Origin: Candidatus Tharpella sp.
GTDB taxonomy: Bacteria; Desulfobacterota; Anaeroferrophillalia; Anaeroferrophillales; Tharpellaceae
DNA: 36,446 nt
Direction of reading: 5' to 3'
Assembly: GCA_021161425.1 (NCBI GenBank)
Contig: JAGHAQ010000120.1
Span: forward strand, 1-36,446
Position numbers and translations under genes: made by a program. The notes beneath the pieces were generated by a model. It made no database searches, had not been told where the DNA came from, and saw nothing but the letters and a program-made list of their open reading frames with translations. Each line of letters begins with the position of its first letter. Positions within the stretch are counted from its first letter, which is position 1. Positions 16,396-26,305 of this stretch are shown here, piece by piece.

Positions 16396-16689
16396 ATGCC
16401 TAACTGGTTCTGGACATTTATGTTGTTTGTTTTCGCCATCCACTTTCTGCTTTTTGCCTGGCTGGCGGTGAAACGAAAACAGCCCTCCTCAGCTTTGGCG
16501 GCGGGTACTTTTTTTCTCCTATTTTTTGCCATCGAGATTCGCCTCTGGCAACCAGAGAGCTACCTCTTAGGGATTCATAGTTACTGGTTTCTAAGAATTC
16601 CGGCTTGGGGGCTGGCCCTGGCCGGGATTTCGCTGGGCTGGCGGCAACGCCGGAGAAAAGATCATGAAAAAAGCCTCACAAAAGAATAG
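16396..16689 (+). CDS. Small three-helix membrane protein, unknown function
   Basis: I do not recognise this 97-residue protein. It has three hydrophobic segments (about 4-25, 33-51 and 62-80), a conserved-looking aromatic N-terminus (MPNWFWTFML) and a basic, charged C-terminal tail (RQRRRKDHEK) that should face the cytoplasm. The ATG at 16396 lacks a clear Shine-Dalgarno sequence. It sits 36 nt after spmAB and 14 nt before the sirtuin gene in the same direction, so co-transcription is likely. Composition resembles the neighbours, which supports a real gene. Confidence 0.6.
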   Translation: MPNWFWTFMLFVFAIHFLLFAWLAVKRKQPSSALAAGTFFLLFFAIEIRLWQPESYLLGIHSYWFLRIPAWGLALAGISLGWRQRRRKDHEKSLTKE

Positions 16690-16703
16690 GTAAGGGATAG
16701 AGT

Positions 16704-17444
<741 letters not shown>

Positions 17445-17453
<9 letters not shown>

Positions 17454-17912
17454 GTTGAGCGAATACTGACGGCGGATTGATTGAATCACCTCATCGAGCT
17501 GATGCAGAAAGCGGGATCGATCACGCTTTTGCAGCGGCGGCGGCCCGCCGGTCATCTCTCCTGCACTACGAAGTTCCGCCAACAGGTCCCGAGTCGCAAC
17601 GGCATCACCGATGTTATTTTCCGTGAACAACTTTCCGCTTGAACCAATCACACGTGCACCTTTCTTTAGGCAGCGGCTCGCGAGCAGAATATCAGCGGTC
17701 ACCACTATGTCGTAAAGTTGCACATGGTCGACAATCCAATCATCGGCTGCATCTAATCCGTCCCCGACAACTTCGAGTACAACAGATCGTTCATTCGGAA
17801 TTCTCATCCAGGAGTTGGCCACCAATGTGACATCAAGGTGATATCGGTTTGCGACACGGTAGACCTCCGGTTTGACCGGACAGGCGTCAGCATCGACAAA
17901 GATGTGCAGCAT
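17445..17912 (-). CDS. UPF0178 (YaiI/YqxD, DUF188) family protein
   Basis: This is a 155-residue member of the YaiI/YqxD family, a small PIN/NYN-like fold whose biochemical role is unknown. The signature opening MLHIFVDADACPVKPEV, VVTADILLASRCLKKGARVIGSSGKLFT and the C-terminal GGPPPLQKRDRSRFLHQLD are typical, and length is normal. The Asp residues in FVDADA and VTADI would be the metal or active-site candidates if it acts as a nuclease. The ATG at 17912 has GAGGG at 8-9 nt; an earlier start would add a non-conserved N-terminus. Its 3' end overlaps the convergent sirtuin gene. Confidence 0.92.
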
Positions 17913-17960
17913 ACAGAAATCCCTCATCATCAATCCCGGGTCTTGTCCGGGTGCAGCCAA

Positions 17961-17996
17961 AGAAAAAAGCGTCCCAATATTATCTGGAACGCTTTT
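17961..17996 (-). terminator. Intrinsic terminator downstream of dodecin gene
   Basis: AAAAGCGTCCC at 17965-17975 pairs with GGAACGCTTTT at 17986-17996 with one mismatch around a 10-nt loop. On the minus strand the stem is followed by a run of six Ts then CTTTGG. This would end the dodecin transcript before the UPF0178 gene; it could also work weakly on the plus strand. Confidence 0.65.
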
Positions 17997-18026
17997 ACTT
18001 ACGAAAACATAAATTAAAAAATATCA

Positions 18027-18236
18027 CTAATCGTTAAATCTGAATGATATCCTTAATTTTGTCCGATAGGTAACAATTACCCCCTCTTCAATTTTCAGGT
18101 CTTGCTCAACTACTTCGGCAATCCTGAGTTCCTCCAAGGATTTGGATGCCCTGGTAATGGCTTGTTTAGCTGCATCTTCCCATGATTTACTGCTTGTACC
18201 GATAATTTCGATAACCTTATAAACACTGTCGCCCAT
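18027..18236 (-). CDS. Dodecin family protein, atypical flavin site
   Basis: Dodecins are about 70-residue proteins that assemble into hollow dodecamers storing flavin. This 69-residue chain has the family start SVYKVIEIIGTSSKSWEDAAKQAI and the three-strand, one-helix layout ending in YRTKLRISFRF. In typical members the flavin stacks against a Trp in a LxWFEV segment and contacts a Gln in YQV. Here these positions read LRIAEV (Ile39) and YRT (Arg58), so classical flavin binding is doubtful. The ATG at 18236 has a perfect AGGAGG (18241-18246) at 4-nt spacing. It looks monocistronic, with its own promoter (18294-18322) and terminator (17961-17996). Confidence 0.88.
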   Translation of the reverse strand: MGDSVYKVIEIIGTSSKSWEDAAKQAITRASKSLEELRIAEVVEQDLKIEEGVIVTYRTKLRISFRFND

Positions 18237-18293
18237 AAAACCTCCTGTTTCTAAAGGGTTAGAAAACTACCATACTTACGAGCATGTTTTTAG

Positions 18294-18322
18294 AACATAA
18301 TCAAAATCTGGTTAAAAGTCAA
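18294..18322 (-). promoter_or_regulatory. Putative sigma-70 promoter of the dodecin gene
   Basis: On the minus strand TTGACT (18317-18322) and TATGTT (18294-18299) are separated by exactly 17 nt, matching a vegetative -35/-10 pair at 5 of 6 and 4 of 6 positions. The start of transcription would lie near 18287, about 50 nt before the dodecin ATG. Confidence 0.5.
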
Positions 18323-18371
18323 ATTTTGACGGCGAAATAGAAGGTATTTTAAAAAATAATGATAGATTGGG

Positions 18372-18401
18372 AAAAAAAGTATTCTCTAGAAATTTCCTAG
18401 A
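18372..18401 (-). terminator. Weak terminator-like end of tyrA
   Basis: A short CTAG/CTAG stem around the tyrA stop codon (about 18386-18400) precedes, on the minus strand, a seven-T run (18372-18378). The stem is only about five base pairs, so termination is uncertain, but this is where the nine-gene minus-strand series ends. Confidence 0.3.
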
Positions 18402-19563
18402 AACGTTCAATCAATTTGTTGATCAGATAGCCGCTTTCGCGAATCGCCTGATCGCTGAAAGGGCCGAACCATTCGGCAATTCGCTTGAATTCGGCAACAA
18501 AGCTTTCGCGGCCGCTTTCACCCCCCGTGTCTCTATCGGAAAGCATTTCGAGGTTACGTTTAAAACTCTCAAGATAGTCCCGTAGAAGATTTAGGCGCTC
18601 GGGTGTAGCGAAGATGATTTCACTGTAGAGTTCTGGATCCTGAGCAAAGAGGCGGCCAACCATATCAAGTTCAAGACGATAGATAGGGCTGGAAAATTCG
18701 AGGGTACGGTTGAGATTGATCTTGCGCTGGTAAAGAAAACGGCCAAAGGTGAAGGTGGCAAAATGGCGCAGGGCCTGAACAATGGCCATAATCTCATCGT
18801 GTTCTGCGGCCTCAGCCCTAACCACAACTCCGCCCCAGGCGGCAAACTGCTCGGCCGGCCAGCGGTCTTCAGGCCGCTCCCGACCCGGGGTTATGACCAT
18901 AATTTGGCGCTCCATAGTCGGGGTATCAGGCCCGAACATCGGGTGAAAACCAAGCACCGGACCGGGGAAATTATCGAGCATGGCTTTAACGGTCGGCCCC
19001 TTGACACTGGTCAGATCCGCTAAGATACAATCTTTTGGCAGATATGGAGCCAACCGGACGACCGTACTGACGGTTTCGGCAATCGGCACACTGATCAGAG
19101 CCATGTCGAGACCTGAGCAGAGTTCGGCAACCCGCTCCCAATCACTAACTTCTAAAACCCTCACCTCATAGCCCGAAGCCGTAAACCAACGGGTAAAGAG
19201 CCGCCCCATGGCACCGCCACCGCCGACAAGCAGAATTTTCGCCCCCGGTTTGACCCCAACTCGGGATATTTCAGCGGTCTGAGTGGAGCGCGAATAGCGC
19301 ATAATGCCGCGAAAGATCTCTTCCAGATAATCGGGGTCAAGCCCGACTTTAAGACCATGATGCCGCCTTAAATCGATCATATCGGCTTCCCGGGCAGGGT
19401 GGTAGACCGACATCTGGCGCTCTTTTTTGAAGGCGACAACCTCGGCAACGATTTTTTGACGACGAGCCAGCAGTTCAACTAACTGATGATCAAGATCATC
19501 GATCTGCCCGCGCAAAAGAGCCAGTTGCGCCTGTTCTTTATGATTAGGTTCCATGGTTGACAT
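18397..19563 (-). CDS. tyrA: Bifunctional chorismate mutase/prephenate dehydrogenase
   Basis: This enzyme converts chorismate to prephenate and then, with NAD+, to 4-hydroxyphenylpyruvate for tyrosine synthesis. Residues about 11-95 are an AroQ chorismate mutase domain (LRGQIDDLDHQLVELLARRQKIVAEV, YHPAREADM). Then come a Rossmann motif LLVGGGGAMGRLF (111-123), LADLTSVKG (181-189) and GFHPMFGPD (205-213) with the catalytic His207. The domain order equals that of the E. coli T-protein. The start at ATG 19563 has GAAGGA about 11 nt upstream; a further ATG at 19554 is possible, and a longer TTG form has no support. It is the last gene of the 29008-18397 series, 73 nt after the EF-G paralog. Confidence 0.93.
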   Translation of the reverse strand: MSTMEPNHKEQAQLALLRGQIDDLDHQLVELLARRQKIVAEVVAFKKERQMSVYHPAREADMIDLRRHHGLKVGLDPDYLEEIFRGIMRYSRSTQTAEISRVGVKPGAKILLVGGGGAMGRLFTRWFTASGYEVRVLEVSDWERVAELCSGLDMALISVPIAETVSTVVRLAPYLPKDCILADLTSVKGPTVKAMLDNFPGPVLGFHPMFGPDTPTMERQIMVITPGRERPEDRWPAEQFAAWGGVVVRAEAAEHDEIMAIVQALRHFATFTFGRFLYQRKINLNRTLEFSSPIYRLELDMVGRLFAQDPELYSEIIFATPERLNLLRDYLESFKRNLEMLSDRDTGGESGRESFVAEFKRIAEWFGPFSDQAIRESGYLINKLIERF

Positions 19564-19636
19564 TATCTTTCGTCCTTCAACTTCGGCCAAGCCTGGGAGG
19601 CTGTCCGAAAATAGCAATTTTTTCTCAAACAGTCCC

Positions 19637-21670
19637 CTACGCTATCGTGTCATAACGAGAGGATTTCATGGCGAAACTGCCGCGCCCTTTGGTCGCCGAA
19701 CGTAGAGCCGTAGTGTAACCAAAAAGACGCTGCAGGGGAACGTCAGCGGTGATCCGACTAAAATGTTCCTGACTGTCGATATCAAGAACCCGACCGCCGC
19801 GACCATTGAGTTCACCGATGACATCGCCAAGATTCTCTTCCGGCACTGTAATCTCGGTCTCCATAATCGGTTCAAGCATGGCCGGCCCGGCCGCCTCTAA
19901 GGCCTGCCGGGACGCATTGGCACCGGCGACTTTAAGGGCAACTTTGGTAAAATCGTTATTTTCCCCTTCAACCTTGACAATTCGCAGTTCGACATCGACC
20001 AGAGGATAACCCTGTACCGGTCCGGAGCTCAAGACCTCTTGAAGCCCTTCAGCTACAGCCGTCTTAAAAGCTTCGGAAAGGATGGCACCAGCACCATCCT
20101 CCCAGACGACCTTATTACCATCGTCCCGCTGACGCGGAACCACACGCACGGTCAGGCGGGCGAACTGACGCTCTTTCTCCTCTTCATCAATCCGTTCAAA
20201 TTCAGCACTCGATAGCGCCTCTTTGGTAACTGTCTCCTGATAGAGAACTTGAGGTTTACCCAGTTTGCATTCGAGGTTGAACTCCTGGCGCAAACGCTCA
20301 TGAATAATCTCCAAATGGAGCTCACCCATACCGGATATCACCACCTGGCCGGTTTCATCATCCATCTTGATCCGAAAGGTGGGATCTTCATCGGCCAATT
20401 TGGCCAGACTCTCCCAAAGCTTATCAAGATCACTGTTGCGCTGGGGTTCAATCGCGGCCGAGATCACCGGCACCGTAAACTCCATACCCGGCAAAACCAG
20501 GGGTTCAGTTGAGGTACATACTGTATCACCGGTGGCCGAATGTTTGATCCCCATAACCACCACGATATCTCCGGCGACAGCCTTTTCGATACGGTTTTTT
20601 TTATGTGCCTGCATCTGAAAGAGACGCGACACCTTCTCTTTTTTCTTGAGCCGAGGATTAAATATCTCCTGACCAACGCTTAGGGTTCCGGAATAGAGAC
20701 GCAGGAAAACCAGACGTCGGCCCTCCATCATCGCAACCTTGAAAAGGAGAGCCGCAAGGGGTTCACTGTTTTTGGCCGACCGCTCAATCTCCACTTTGCT
20801 TTCAGGGTGCTGGCCGCAAACCGGCGGCACCTCGACCGGAGAGGGCAGAAAATCAACGACCGCTTCAAGCAAAGGCTGAATGCCTTTATTCTTAAGACCG
20901 CTGCCGCATAAAACCGGCACCAATTGGCCGGCAATCGTCTGGCTCCGCAACACCTTAACTACTCGATCGACCGGCAAAACTTCCCCCTCAAGAAAAAGTT
21001 CCAGGAGTTCATCATCACCTTCGGCTACCGCCTCCCAGAGATTTTGCCGGGCAGCATCAACCGCGGCCTGCATATCTTCGGGAATTTCAGCCTCTCTGAA
21101 ATCAAGTTCCTGATCGTCATCCCAGTACAAAGCCTTGCCGGCCAGCAGATCGACCACTCCACAAAAATCGGATTCACTGCCGATCGGCAGCTGAATCGGC
21201 ACCGGAGAAGCTCCCAGCTTTTCCCGCAGCTGCGCTATCACACCGCCGAAATCACTCCCTAAACGATCCATTTTATTGATAAATACCACTCTCGGCACGC
21301 GATATCGGTCAGCTTGCCGCCAGACCGTTTCGGACTGCGGTTCAACCCCGCCAACAGCACAAAAAACCGCCACCATACCATCAAGCACCCGCAAACTACG
21401 CTCAACTTCAGCCGTAAAGTCGACATGACCGGGGGTGTCAATAATAGTTATCGTATGTTTATGCCAACTACAGGTGGTCGCGGCCGAGGTAATCGTAATC
21501 CCGCGATCCTGCTCCTGATCCATCCAGTCCATTACCGCCGTTCCCTCATGCACCTCTCCGAGCTTATGAGTCTGCCCGGTCGCAAAGAGGATACGCTCGG
21601 TAATCGTGGTCTTGCCCGCATCAATATGAGCGGCGATACCAATATTTCTGATTAAATCTATTTTCGCCAT
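19637..21670 (-). CDS. fusA: Elongation factor G paralog (stand-alone)
   Basis: EF-G is the GTPase that drives ribosomal translocation and, with RRF, ribosome recycling. The 677-residue protein has all G motifs: AHIDAGKT (14-21), RGITIT (57-62), DTPGHVD (78-84) and NKMD (132-135), followed by the EF-G domains II-V with the [12 protein letters not shown] motif. It is not in the rpsL-rpsG-fusA-tuf context and lies 2 nt after larC, so it is probably a second EF-G. Spirochaetes, Planctomycetes and Deltaproteobacteria carry two specialised forms (spdEFG1 for translocation, spdEFG2 for recycling); I cannot tell which form this is. The ATG at 21670 has a weak AGAAAGAA Shine-Dalgarno sequence. Confidence 0.88.
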   Translation of the reverse strand: MAKIDLIRNIGIAAHIDAGKTTITERILFATGQTHKLGEVHEGTAVMDWMDQEQDRGITITSAATTCSWHKHTITIIDTPGHVDFTAEVERSLRVLDGMVAVFCAVGGVEPQSETVWRQADRYRVPRVVFINKMDRLGSDFGGVIAQLREKLGASPVPIQLPIGSESDFCGVVDLLAGKALYWDDDQELDFREAEIPEDMQAAVDAARQNLWEAVAEGDDELLELFLEGEVLPVDRVVKVLRSQTIAGQLVPVLCGSGLKNKGIQPLLEAVVDFLPSPVEVPPVCGQHPESKVEIERSAKNSEPLAALLFKVAMMEGRRLVFLRLYSGTLSVGQEIFNPRLKKKEKVSRLFQMQAHKKNRIEKAVAGDIVVVMGIKHSATGDTVCTSTEPLVLPGMEFTVPVISAAIEPQRNSDLDKLWESLAKLADEDPTFRIKMDDETGQVVISGMGELHLEIIHERLRQEFNLECKLGKPQVLYQETVTKEALSSAEFERIDEEEKERQFARLTVRVVPRQRDDGNKVVWEDGAGAILSEAFKTAVAEGLQEVLSSGPVQGYPLVDVELRIVKVEGENNDFTKVALKVAGANASRQALEAAGPAMLEPIMETEITVPEENLGDVIGELNGRGGRVLDIDSQEHFSRITADVPLQRLFGYTTALRSATKGRGSFAMKSSRYDTIA

Positions 21671-21672
21671 TT

Positions 21673-22908
21673 TTATAATTCTTTCTCTAAAGTCTGCAAC
21701 TCACTCAAAATGAGTTGTTCGAGCCTGGTCAAAGGCAGCACATGACGCTCGGCTAAGGCCACCAGATCATCATGCTCGGGTTTAATATTTAACACTTTAC
21801 CATGTTGATCCCGGGCAATTTTACAACGGATTTCACCAAATATAGTCCGATATTGCCGGATCTCCCGTTCAAGAAAATAGCGTTCACACTGACGTCGGCG
21901 AATACCCAAGGTCGGACTTTCGCTGAAAACCAGATTGACAATACTTGGTTCGTCGGTTTGACGCAGAATGATCTGGAGAATCACCCCCAAACGGCCCTTT
22001 TTCATAGCAACTGGCCAACTGACGACATCAAGTGCCCCACATGTCAATAAACGCCCCTGCAAAGCCGCCACCTTTTCCGGTGTCATATCATCTAGAGTAA
22101 CCTCAAGGATAATGAAAGGCTCTAAAGCATAGGGCTTGTCGTCAATGACACTACCCCGATCAGTACTTCCCAATGTAAGACGTAAAAGATTAGGTCGCTC
22201 AAGGTGTTGATGACTACCAGCGCCGTAACCACAGCGGCCCAGTTTATAGTCCGACTTTGTAAAGGTTGGAAAAAGTTCGACTAAAGTCTTAAAGATCGCC
22301 GCCCCGGTCGGGGTTACAAGCTCCGCCTCAATCCCGCTTTCTACCACCGACAAGCCTTCAAGTAAGGCCACCACCGCCGGCACCGGTATCGGCAGACGCC
22401 CATGCGCACAATCAACAAAGCCGGTCCCGAGCGGGACCGGCTTAATAGAAACCAATTCCGGACCACACCAATCAAGGGCCGTCGCCACCCCGACAATATC
22501 GGCCAGGGTATCGTAATCACCAACCTCATGAAAATGGATCTTTTCGATGGTGCTACCATGCACTTTGGCTTCGGCGGCCGCCAGTCGATGAAAAATTTCA
22601 AAACATGTTTCAGTAACTTTTTCCGGTAATGCGGCAACCGTCAAAAAACTTTTCACTGCAGCCATCGTCTTTGGGGCCGGATTTGCCGCGGCCTCGACCA
22701 GGGCGGGAAAATCGACCTTTAAAGCAGCAATCCCATGACGCTCGACAGAGGCGGTATTGAGAGAGAACAAACGCCCCAATCCGATCTTTTCAAGATTTTC
22801 CCGTAAAAGTTTAAGGGGCAAACCGAGATCGAGGAAAGCACCCAGAAACATATCGCCACTGAAACCGCCCACAGGATCGATGAAAAGTACTTTTTTACTC
22901 ACTACCAC
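21673..22908 (-). CDS. larC: Nickel pincer cofactor cyclometallase LarC
   Basis: LarC inserts nickel, with CTP, into the pyridinium bis-thiocarboxylic acid mononucleotide to complete the pincer cofactor of lactate racemase and its relatives. The 411-residue protein shows the N-terminal [21 protein letters not shown] signature, the His-rich [26 protein letters not shown], the LGRCGYGAG segment and the C-terminal metal-binding half with [13 protein letters not shown]. It is one uninterrupted frame, unlike some Lactobacillus larC genes that need a frameshift. LarA, LarB and LarE are not in the window. The start is GTG at 22908 with AAAGG at about 5 nt, overlapping the sirtuin gene by 14 nt. It ends 2 nt before the EF-G paralog. 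Confidence 0.93.
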   Translation of the reverse strand: MVVSKKVLFIDPVGGFSGDMFLGAFLDLGLPLKLLRENLEKIGLGRLFSLNTASVERHGIAALKVDFPALVEAAANPAPKTMAAVKSFLTVAALPEKVTETCFEIFHRLAAAEAKVHGSTIEKIHFHEVGDYDTLADIVGVATALDWCGPELVSIKPVPLGTGFVDCAHGRLPIPVPAVVALLEGLSVVESGIEAELVTPTGAAIFKTLVELFPTFTKSDYKLGRCGYGAGSHQHLERPNLLRLTLGSTDRGSVIDDKPYALEPFIILEVTLDDMTPEKVAALQGRLLTCGALDVVSWPVAMKKGRLGVILQIILRQTDEPSIVNLVFSESPTLGIRRRQCERYFLEREIRQYRTIFGEIRCKIARDQHGKVLNIKPEHDDLVALAERHVLPLTRLEQLILSELQTLEKEL

Positions 22909-23671
22909 TCAACCTTTCACAGGCAGCTACAATCTCAGGTAAAACTTCATCCGCCGGACCCAGGATAGTCAGGTCGGATACCGGACCGGAGAGCGATGTC
23001 GGCCCAAGGTTAATCTCGATCACTCTGCCGCCGGCTTTTTTGGTCAAAATCGGCATCTCGGCGGCAGGATGAACATTCGCTGAAGTGCCTACCACCAGCA
23101 TAACCTTGGCTTTCTCAGCCGCCGAACTGGCTTCAAGCAAGGCCCACTTAGGAATCTGTTCACCAAAGAAAACGACGTCAGGCTTAAGGATGGCACCGCA
23201 TTCCTGACAACGAGGCGGCATGTTTTTACACTTTGAGAGTTTAAAATTGGCCCAGCGCCAGTCACATTCTAGACAACAAAGATGCCTGGTTGCACCATGA
23301 AATTCTATCACTTTCCGATTGCCGGCGGCCTGATGCAGGCCATCAACATTTTGCGTTATGAGACTTTGTAAAAGCCCTTTTCCTTCAAGCTTAGCCAGTG
23401 ATTTATGAGCTTTATTGGGCTGCGCTTTTTCAACCACGGCCAGCATCTCACCCAACATTCCCCAAACCTTCTCCGGCTGCCGTCTGAAACTGCTAATCTC
23501 AGCATATTCAGAAGGATCGTATTTATCCCAAAGCCCCTGACTTCCACGAAAAGCCGGAATCCCGCTGGCAACCGAAATCCCGGCACCGGTCAATCCGGTC
23601 GCTCGGCCGTCAGCCTCAAGAATAAACGCGGCCGCCCGTTCAAAGACCCGAATTAATGATTTTGGATACAT
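22895..23671 (-). CDS. Sir2-family NAD-dependent deacetylase
   Basis: This is a second sirtuin, 258 residues long. It has TGAGISVASGIPAFRG (28-43), TQNVDGLHQAAG (106-117) and FHGA with catalytic His125. It keeps a complete zinc ribbon with Cys133, Cys136, Cys155 and Cys158. At the place of the YxxR acyl pocket it has GMLGEML with no Arg, so it looks like a deacetylase rather than a desuccinylase. The ATG at 23671 has GGAG at 6-7 nt and overlaps the end of tilS by 19 nt; the 3' end overlaps larC by 14 nt. This tight packing suggests co-translation with tilS and larC. An unusual ATG (Ala-Thr-Gly) run precedes the Rossmann motif but alters no known key residue. Confidence 0.92.
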   Translation of the reverse strand: MYPKSLIRVFERAAAFILEADGRATGLTGAGISVASGIPAFRGSQGLWDKYDPSEYAEISSFRRQPEKVWGMLGEMLAVVEKAQPNKAHKSLAKLEGKGLLQSLITQNVDGLHQAAGNRKVIEFHGATRHLCCLECDWRWANFKLSKCKNMPPRCQECGAILKPDVVFFGEQIPKWALLEASSAAEKAKVMLVVGTSANVHPAAEMPILTKKAGGRVIEINLGPTSLSGPVSDLTILGPADEVLPEIVAACERLSGSE

Positions 23672-25104
23672 CTTTCACTCCGTAAGTCGTGGTTTAAAAA
23701 AAGTTCAATAAAACTACGGCTTTCCGAGGTAATGCGGAAGCGGTGATCGAGACGCTCTCCGACAACCCAGATAATCTTTCCCTCTTGATCAAGCAGAAGA
23801 GATAGAGCTGAGCGCGCAAACCGGGAGAGATGCCGGTCGGCCAGAAAATTCTTAAGCTTACAACTTCTCCCCTGCAAGCCCAAGGGTTGGAAACGATCCC
23901 CGGGCCGCCGGTTGCGGACCTCAAGAGGGAAATGGAGTTTGTCTGCATCAACGATCTCTAGAAATCTTTGTCCTTCTTTTAGGGTTTTCGACTCCAACAA
24001 GTTTTCTTTTGCTAAGATCCGCCCGATTCGCAGAGTTCCAAGGTTATGTGGTAGCTGGTAGAGGCCACAGTCAGGTAGTGCAATTTGATACGCAGGCACT
24101 TCCCCGTCGGATCGACTCCATTTCTCCTCGATACCGATAAAAATGGATTCAGGCAAAGCCCTGAAAATGAGACCGCCACCCAGATCATAGCGACTTTCCC
24201 GACGCTCACCAGGACTTCCCACGAGCGCACAAAGATCATCCAGAACCCGCGCTGAAACCTGTTTGACGGCCCCGGCCCTACGGATCATGCGACCCAAGAT
24301 ATGGGGCAAAAGAGCCGTCGGGCTCTTTTGTAACAATATCCGCTCAACCTTAAGACCGGATCTCACCGGTTTGACATGCGGCCAGAGATCATCGAGTTGA
24401 CCATCAATGATCTTAAGATCAGCCGCCAGGCGCAGACCGGCCCCGGCAATACGCTCTTCGACACCGTTGCCGCCGAGTTTACGAATGACCGGCAAAAGTT
24501 CCAAACGAACCCGATTCCGACTGAACTCCAAAGAACAATTACTGGGATCTTCTCGATACGCTATCCGATTACGAGAAACATAATCCGCCAATTCAGCCCG
24601 GGTCACCTGCAAAAGCGGCCGCCCAATACGACCTCGACGACGAGGAATCCCTTTTACTCCCCTCAAACCCGACCCCCGCATCAAATTCATCAGGATGGTC
24701 TCGACCTGATCAGTGGCATTATGGGCCGTAACTATTACCGCTTGCTCACGACTTTTAAGAAAACGCTGAAAAAAGGCATAACGTACCTTACGGGCTGCGG
24801 TCTCCAGAGAGAGATGGTCACTTATGGCATCATCTCTTAAATTCCGGGCCTGCCCGACAATCAGGGGCAAACCCGATCTTAAGGCGTGGGTCGCGATAAA
24901 AAGCTCGTCATCCCGCGCTTCCGGACGCAGACCATGATTGAAGTGTATGACCCCAACAGGAATACCGGCCCGGCCGGCAAACTCCCGAACCAGAGAGAGG
25001 AGCGCCATAGAATCAAGACCGCCGGAACAAGCGACCCAAATCTCGCGGGTCCCGGTTTCGGCCGAAAACCGAGTCAAAAACTCAGTTATCCAATGTCGAC
25101 TCAT
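23653..25104 (-). CDS. tilS: tRNA(Ile)-lysidine synthetase
   Basis: TilS adds lysine to C34 of tRNA-Ile(CAU), changing both its charging and its decoding to AUA. The 483-residue protein has the PP-loop ATP motif CSGGLDSMALL (26-36), HFNHGLRPEARDDE (54-67), the LSLETAARKVRY helix, VTAHNATDQVETILMNLMRGSGLRG, and a C-terminal tRNA-binding part with LEVRNRRPGDRFQPLG. Length and motifs are normal for the two-domain form. The ATG at 25104 lies 23 nt inside the preceding FlgT-like gene. As an essential gene inside this series it implies steady expression of the whole run. Confidence 0.94.
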   Translation of the reverse strand: MSRHWITEFLTRFSAETGTREIWVACSGGLDSMALLSLVREFAGRAGIPVGVIHFNHGLRPEARDDELFIATHALRSGLPLIVGQARNLRDDAISDHLSLETAARKVRYAFFQRFLKSREQAVIVTAHNATDQVETILMNLMRGSGLRGVKGIPRRRGRIGRPLLQVTRAELADYVSRNRIAYREDPSNCSLEFSRNRVRLELLPVIRKLGGNGVEERIAGAGLRLAADLKIIDGQLDDLWPHVKPVRSGLKVERILLQKSPTALLPHILGRMIRRAGAVKQVSARVLDDLCALVGSPGERRESRYDLGGGLIFRALPESIFIGIEEKWSRSDGEVPAYQIALPDCGLYQLPHNLGTLRIGRILAKENLLESKTLKEGQRFLEIVDADKLHFPLEVRNRRPGDRFQPLGLQGRSCKLKNFLADRHLSRFARSALSLLLDQEGKIIWVVGERLDHRFRITSESRSFIELFLNHDLRSERCIQNH

Positions 25105-26305
25105 AGATCACCCGTACCAGATAGTGCTCCGGGGTCTCGTCCAGGGGATAAACCTTAAATGTAAAAGGGAGATCATCGGAATGAAAATCATTGAGCCATT
25201 TAATCAGCAGTGGAGCCGGGGTCAAAATCCGCACCCCAAGCTCAAGAGACCCGGCGGCAAGCGCCATCAAACTGACCTCTTTGACCGTACGCAACGATTG
25301 AAGACGCTCTTTTAACACGGCAAAATCAGCTGGGCGGCGAAAACCATCACATTGCAAAACCACCAGTTCGTCACCCTCTTGCGGCATGATATAGTCACGC
25401 AGAAGCCGGTCAAGACAGGTTTTTTGCACCTGTTCAGTCAGATTTTCCGTTAACTGTTCCAACCCAACGACATAGTCTGAGTTGATAACTTTAGCGGTCA
25501 AGGTCGGTAGATGCGTAATTATACTATTTTTTGTATCGATAAAAACAAGCTCTACCTGACAGCGCCAGAAAGATTTCCGCAAAGAGACAATCCTCTCTTC
25601 ACTAACCTCGGTGGATCTGAGCGCAACAATCAGGTCACCAGGCAGTAAGCCCTGGAACCAGGCTGCGTCAGGCTTTTGTCGACTCTCAGTTTCACTTGTT
25701 TCGAGAAGCTGAACGAACATGGTCATCAGATCCGGAGAGATAGTGTCAACCATCTCCAAGCTGAAGCCATAAACGGCCAATTCCTGCTGTAAACCTTGTC
25801 GCAGAGCTGTAGGCTCCAGGGCCAAGGCATGACCCCCGCCATTCTCAATCTGTGAATGATTCTCAGTTAACCCGGCCGGTGGCAGGACAACCAGCGTCAG
25901 ATGCTCGACCTGACGTCTCTTCCGCCTTTCAATTTTTCGTAACTCCTGCTCTAAAAGATCGCTCTGCAGTTCAACTCGCAACTCAACTTGATAGAGGTCA
26001 CCAAGGGTACGTTCACTCTGGATTTCATAACTTTTGACGTAGAGTTTTCGCTTTTTCAGAATGTTTTCATTGATTTGCTGTTCATATTCATGGCTGGCAG
26101 CCATATCATCATAAAGATAACGACTCAGGGCCTCTCCAAGAGCATCAAAAACCGCTTCACTGCGGGCCTTTTCAGACCCGCTGACCAGCACCGCCTGACC
26201 GGCTGTCGTTTTGACCACGGAAACCGCCTGCGCAAACGCAAAATTGCGGCCGAGAGTAAGCAGTAAAAACCCGGCCACAAGTAAACTAACTCTCACAATC
26301 TTCAC
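25082..26305 (-). CDS. Exported protein with FlgT/LPP20-like N-terminal domain
   Basis: The 407-residue protein begins with a clear signal peptide (residues 1-27, ending FAQA). Residues about 28-115 follow a pattern seen in FlgT-type and LPP20-type domains: an A-G-A strand, a helix EKARSEAVFDALGEAL, then YVKSYEIQSE and YQVELRVEL. The remainder has two alpha/beta segments with no family I can name. FlgT is a flagellar basal-body assembly protein, but no flagellar gene is nearby, so I would not assign a flagellar role. The start is GTG at 26305, overlapping the cvpA stop by 4 nt (GTGA) with GGAG 11 nt upstream, which points to translational coupling. Confidence 0.7.
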   Translation of the reverse strand: MKIVRVSLLVAGFLLLTLGRNFAFAQAVSVVKTTAGQAVLVSGSEKARSEAVFDALGEALSRYLYDDMAASHEYEQQINENILKKRKLYVKSYEIQSERTLGDLYQVELRVELQSDLLEQELRKIERRKRRQVEHLTLVVLPPAGLTENHSQIENGGGHALALEPTALRQGLQQELAVYGFSLEMVDTISPDLMTMFVQLLETSETESRQKPDAAWFQGLLPGDLIVALRSTEVSEERIVSLRKSFWRCQVELVFIDTKNSIITHLPTLTAKVINSDYVVGLEQLTENLTEQVQKTCLDRLLRDYIMPQEGDELVVLQCDGFRRPADFAVLKERLQSLRTVKEVSLMALAAGSLELGVRILTPAPLLIKWLNDFHSDDLPFTFKVYPLDETPEHYLVRVIYESTLDN

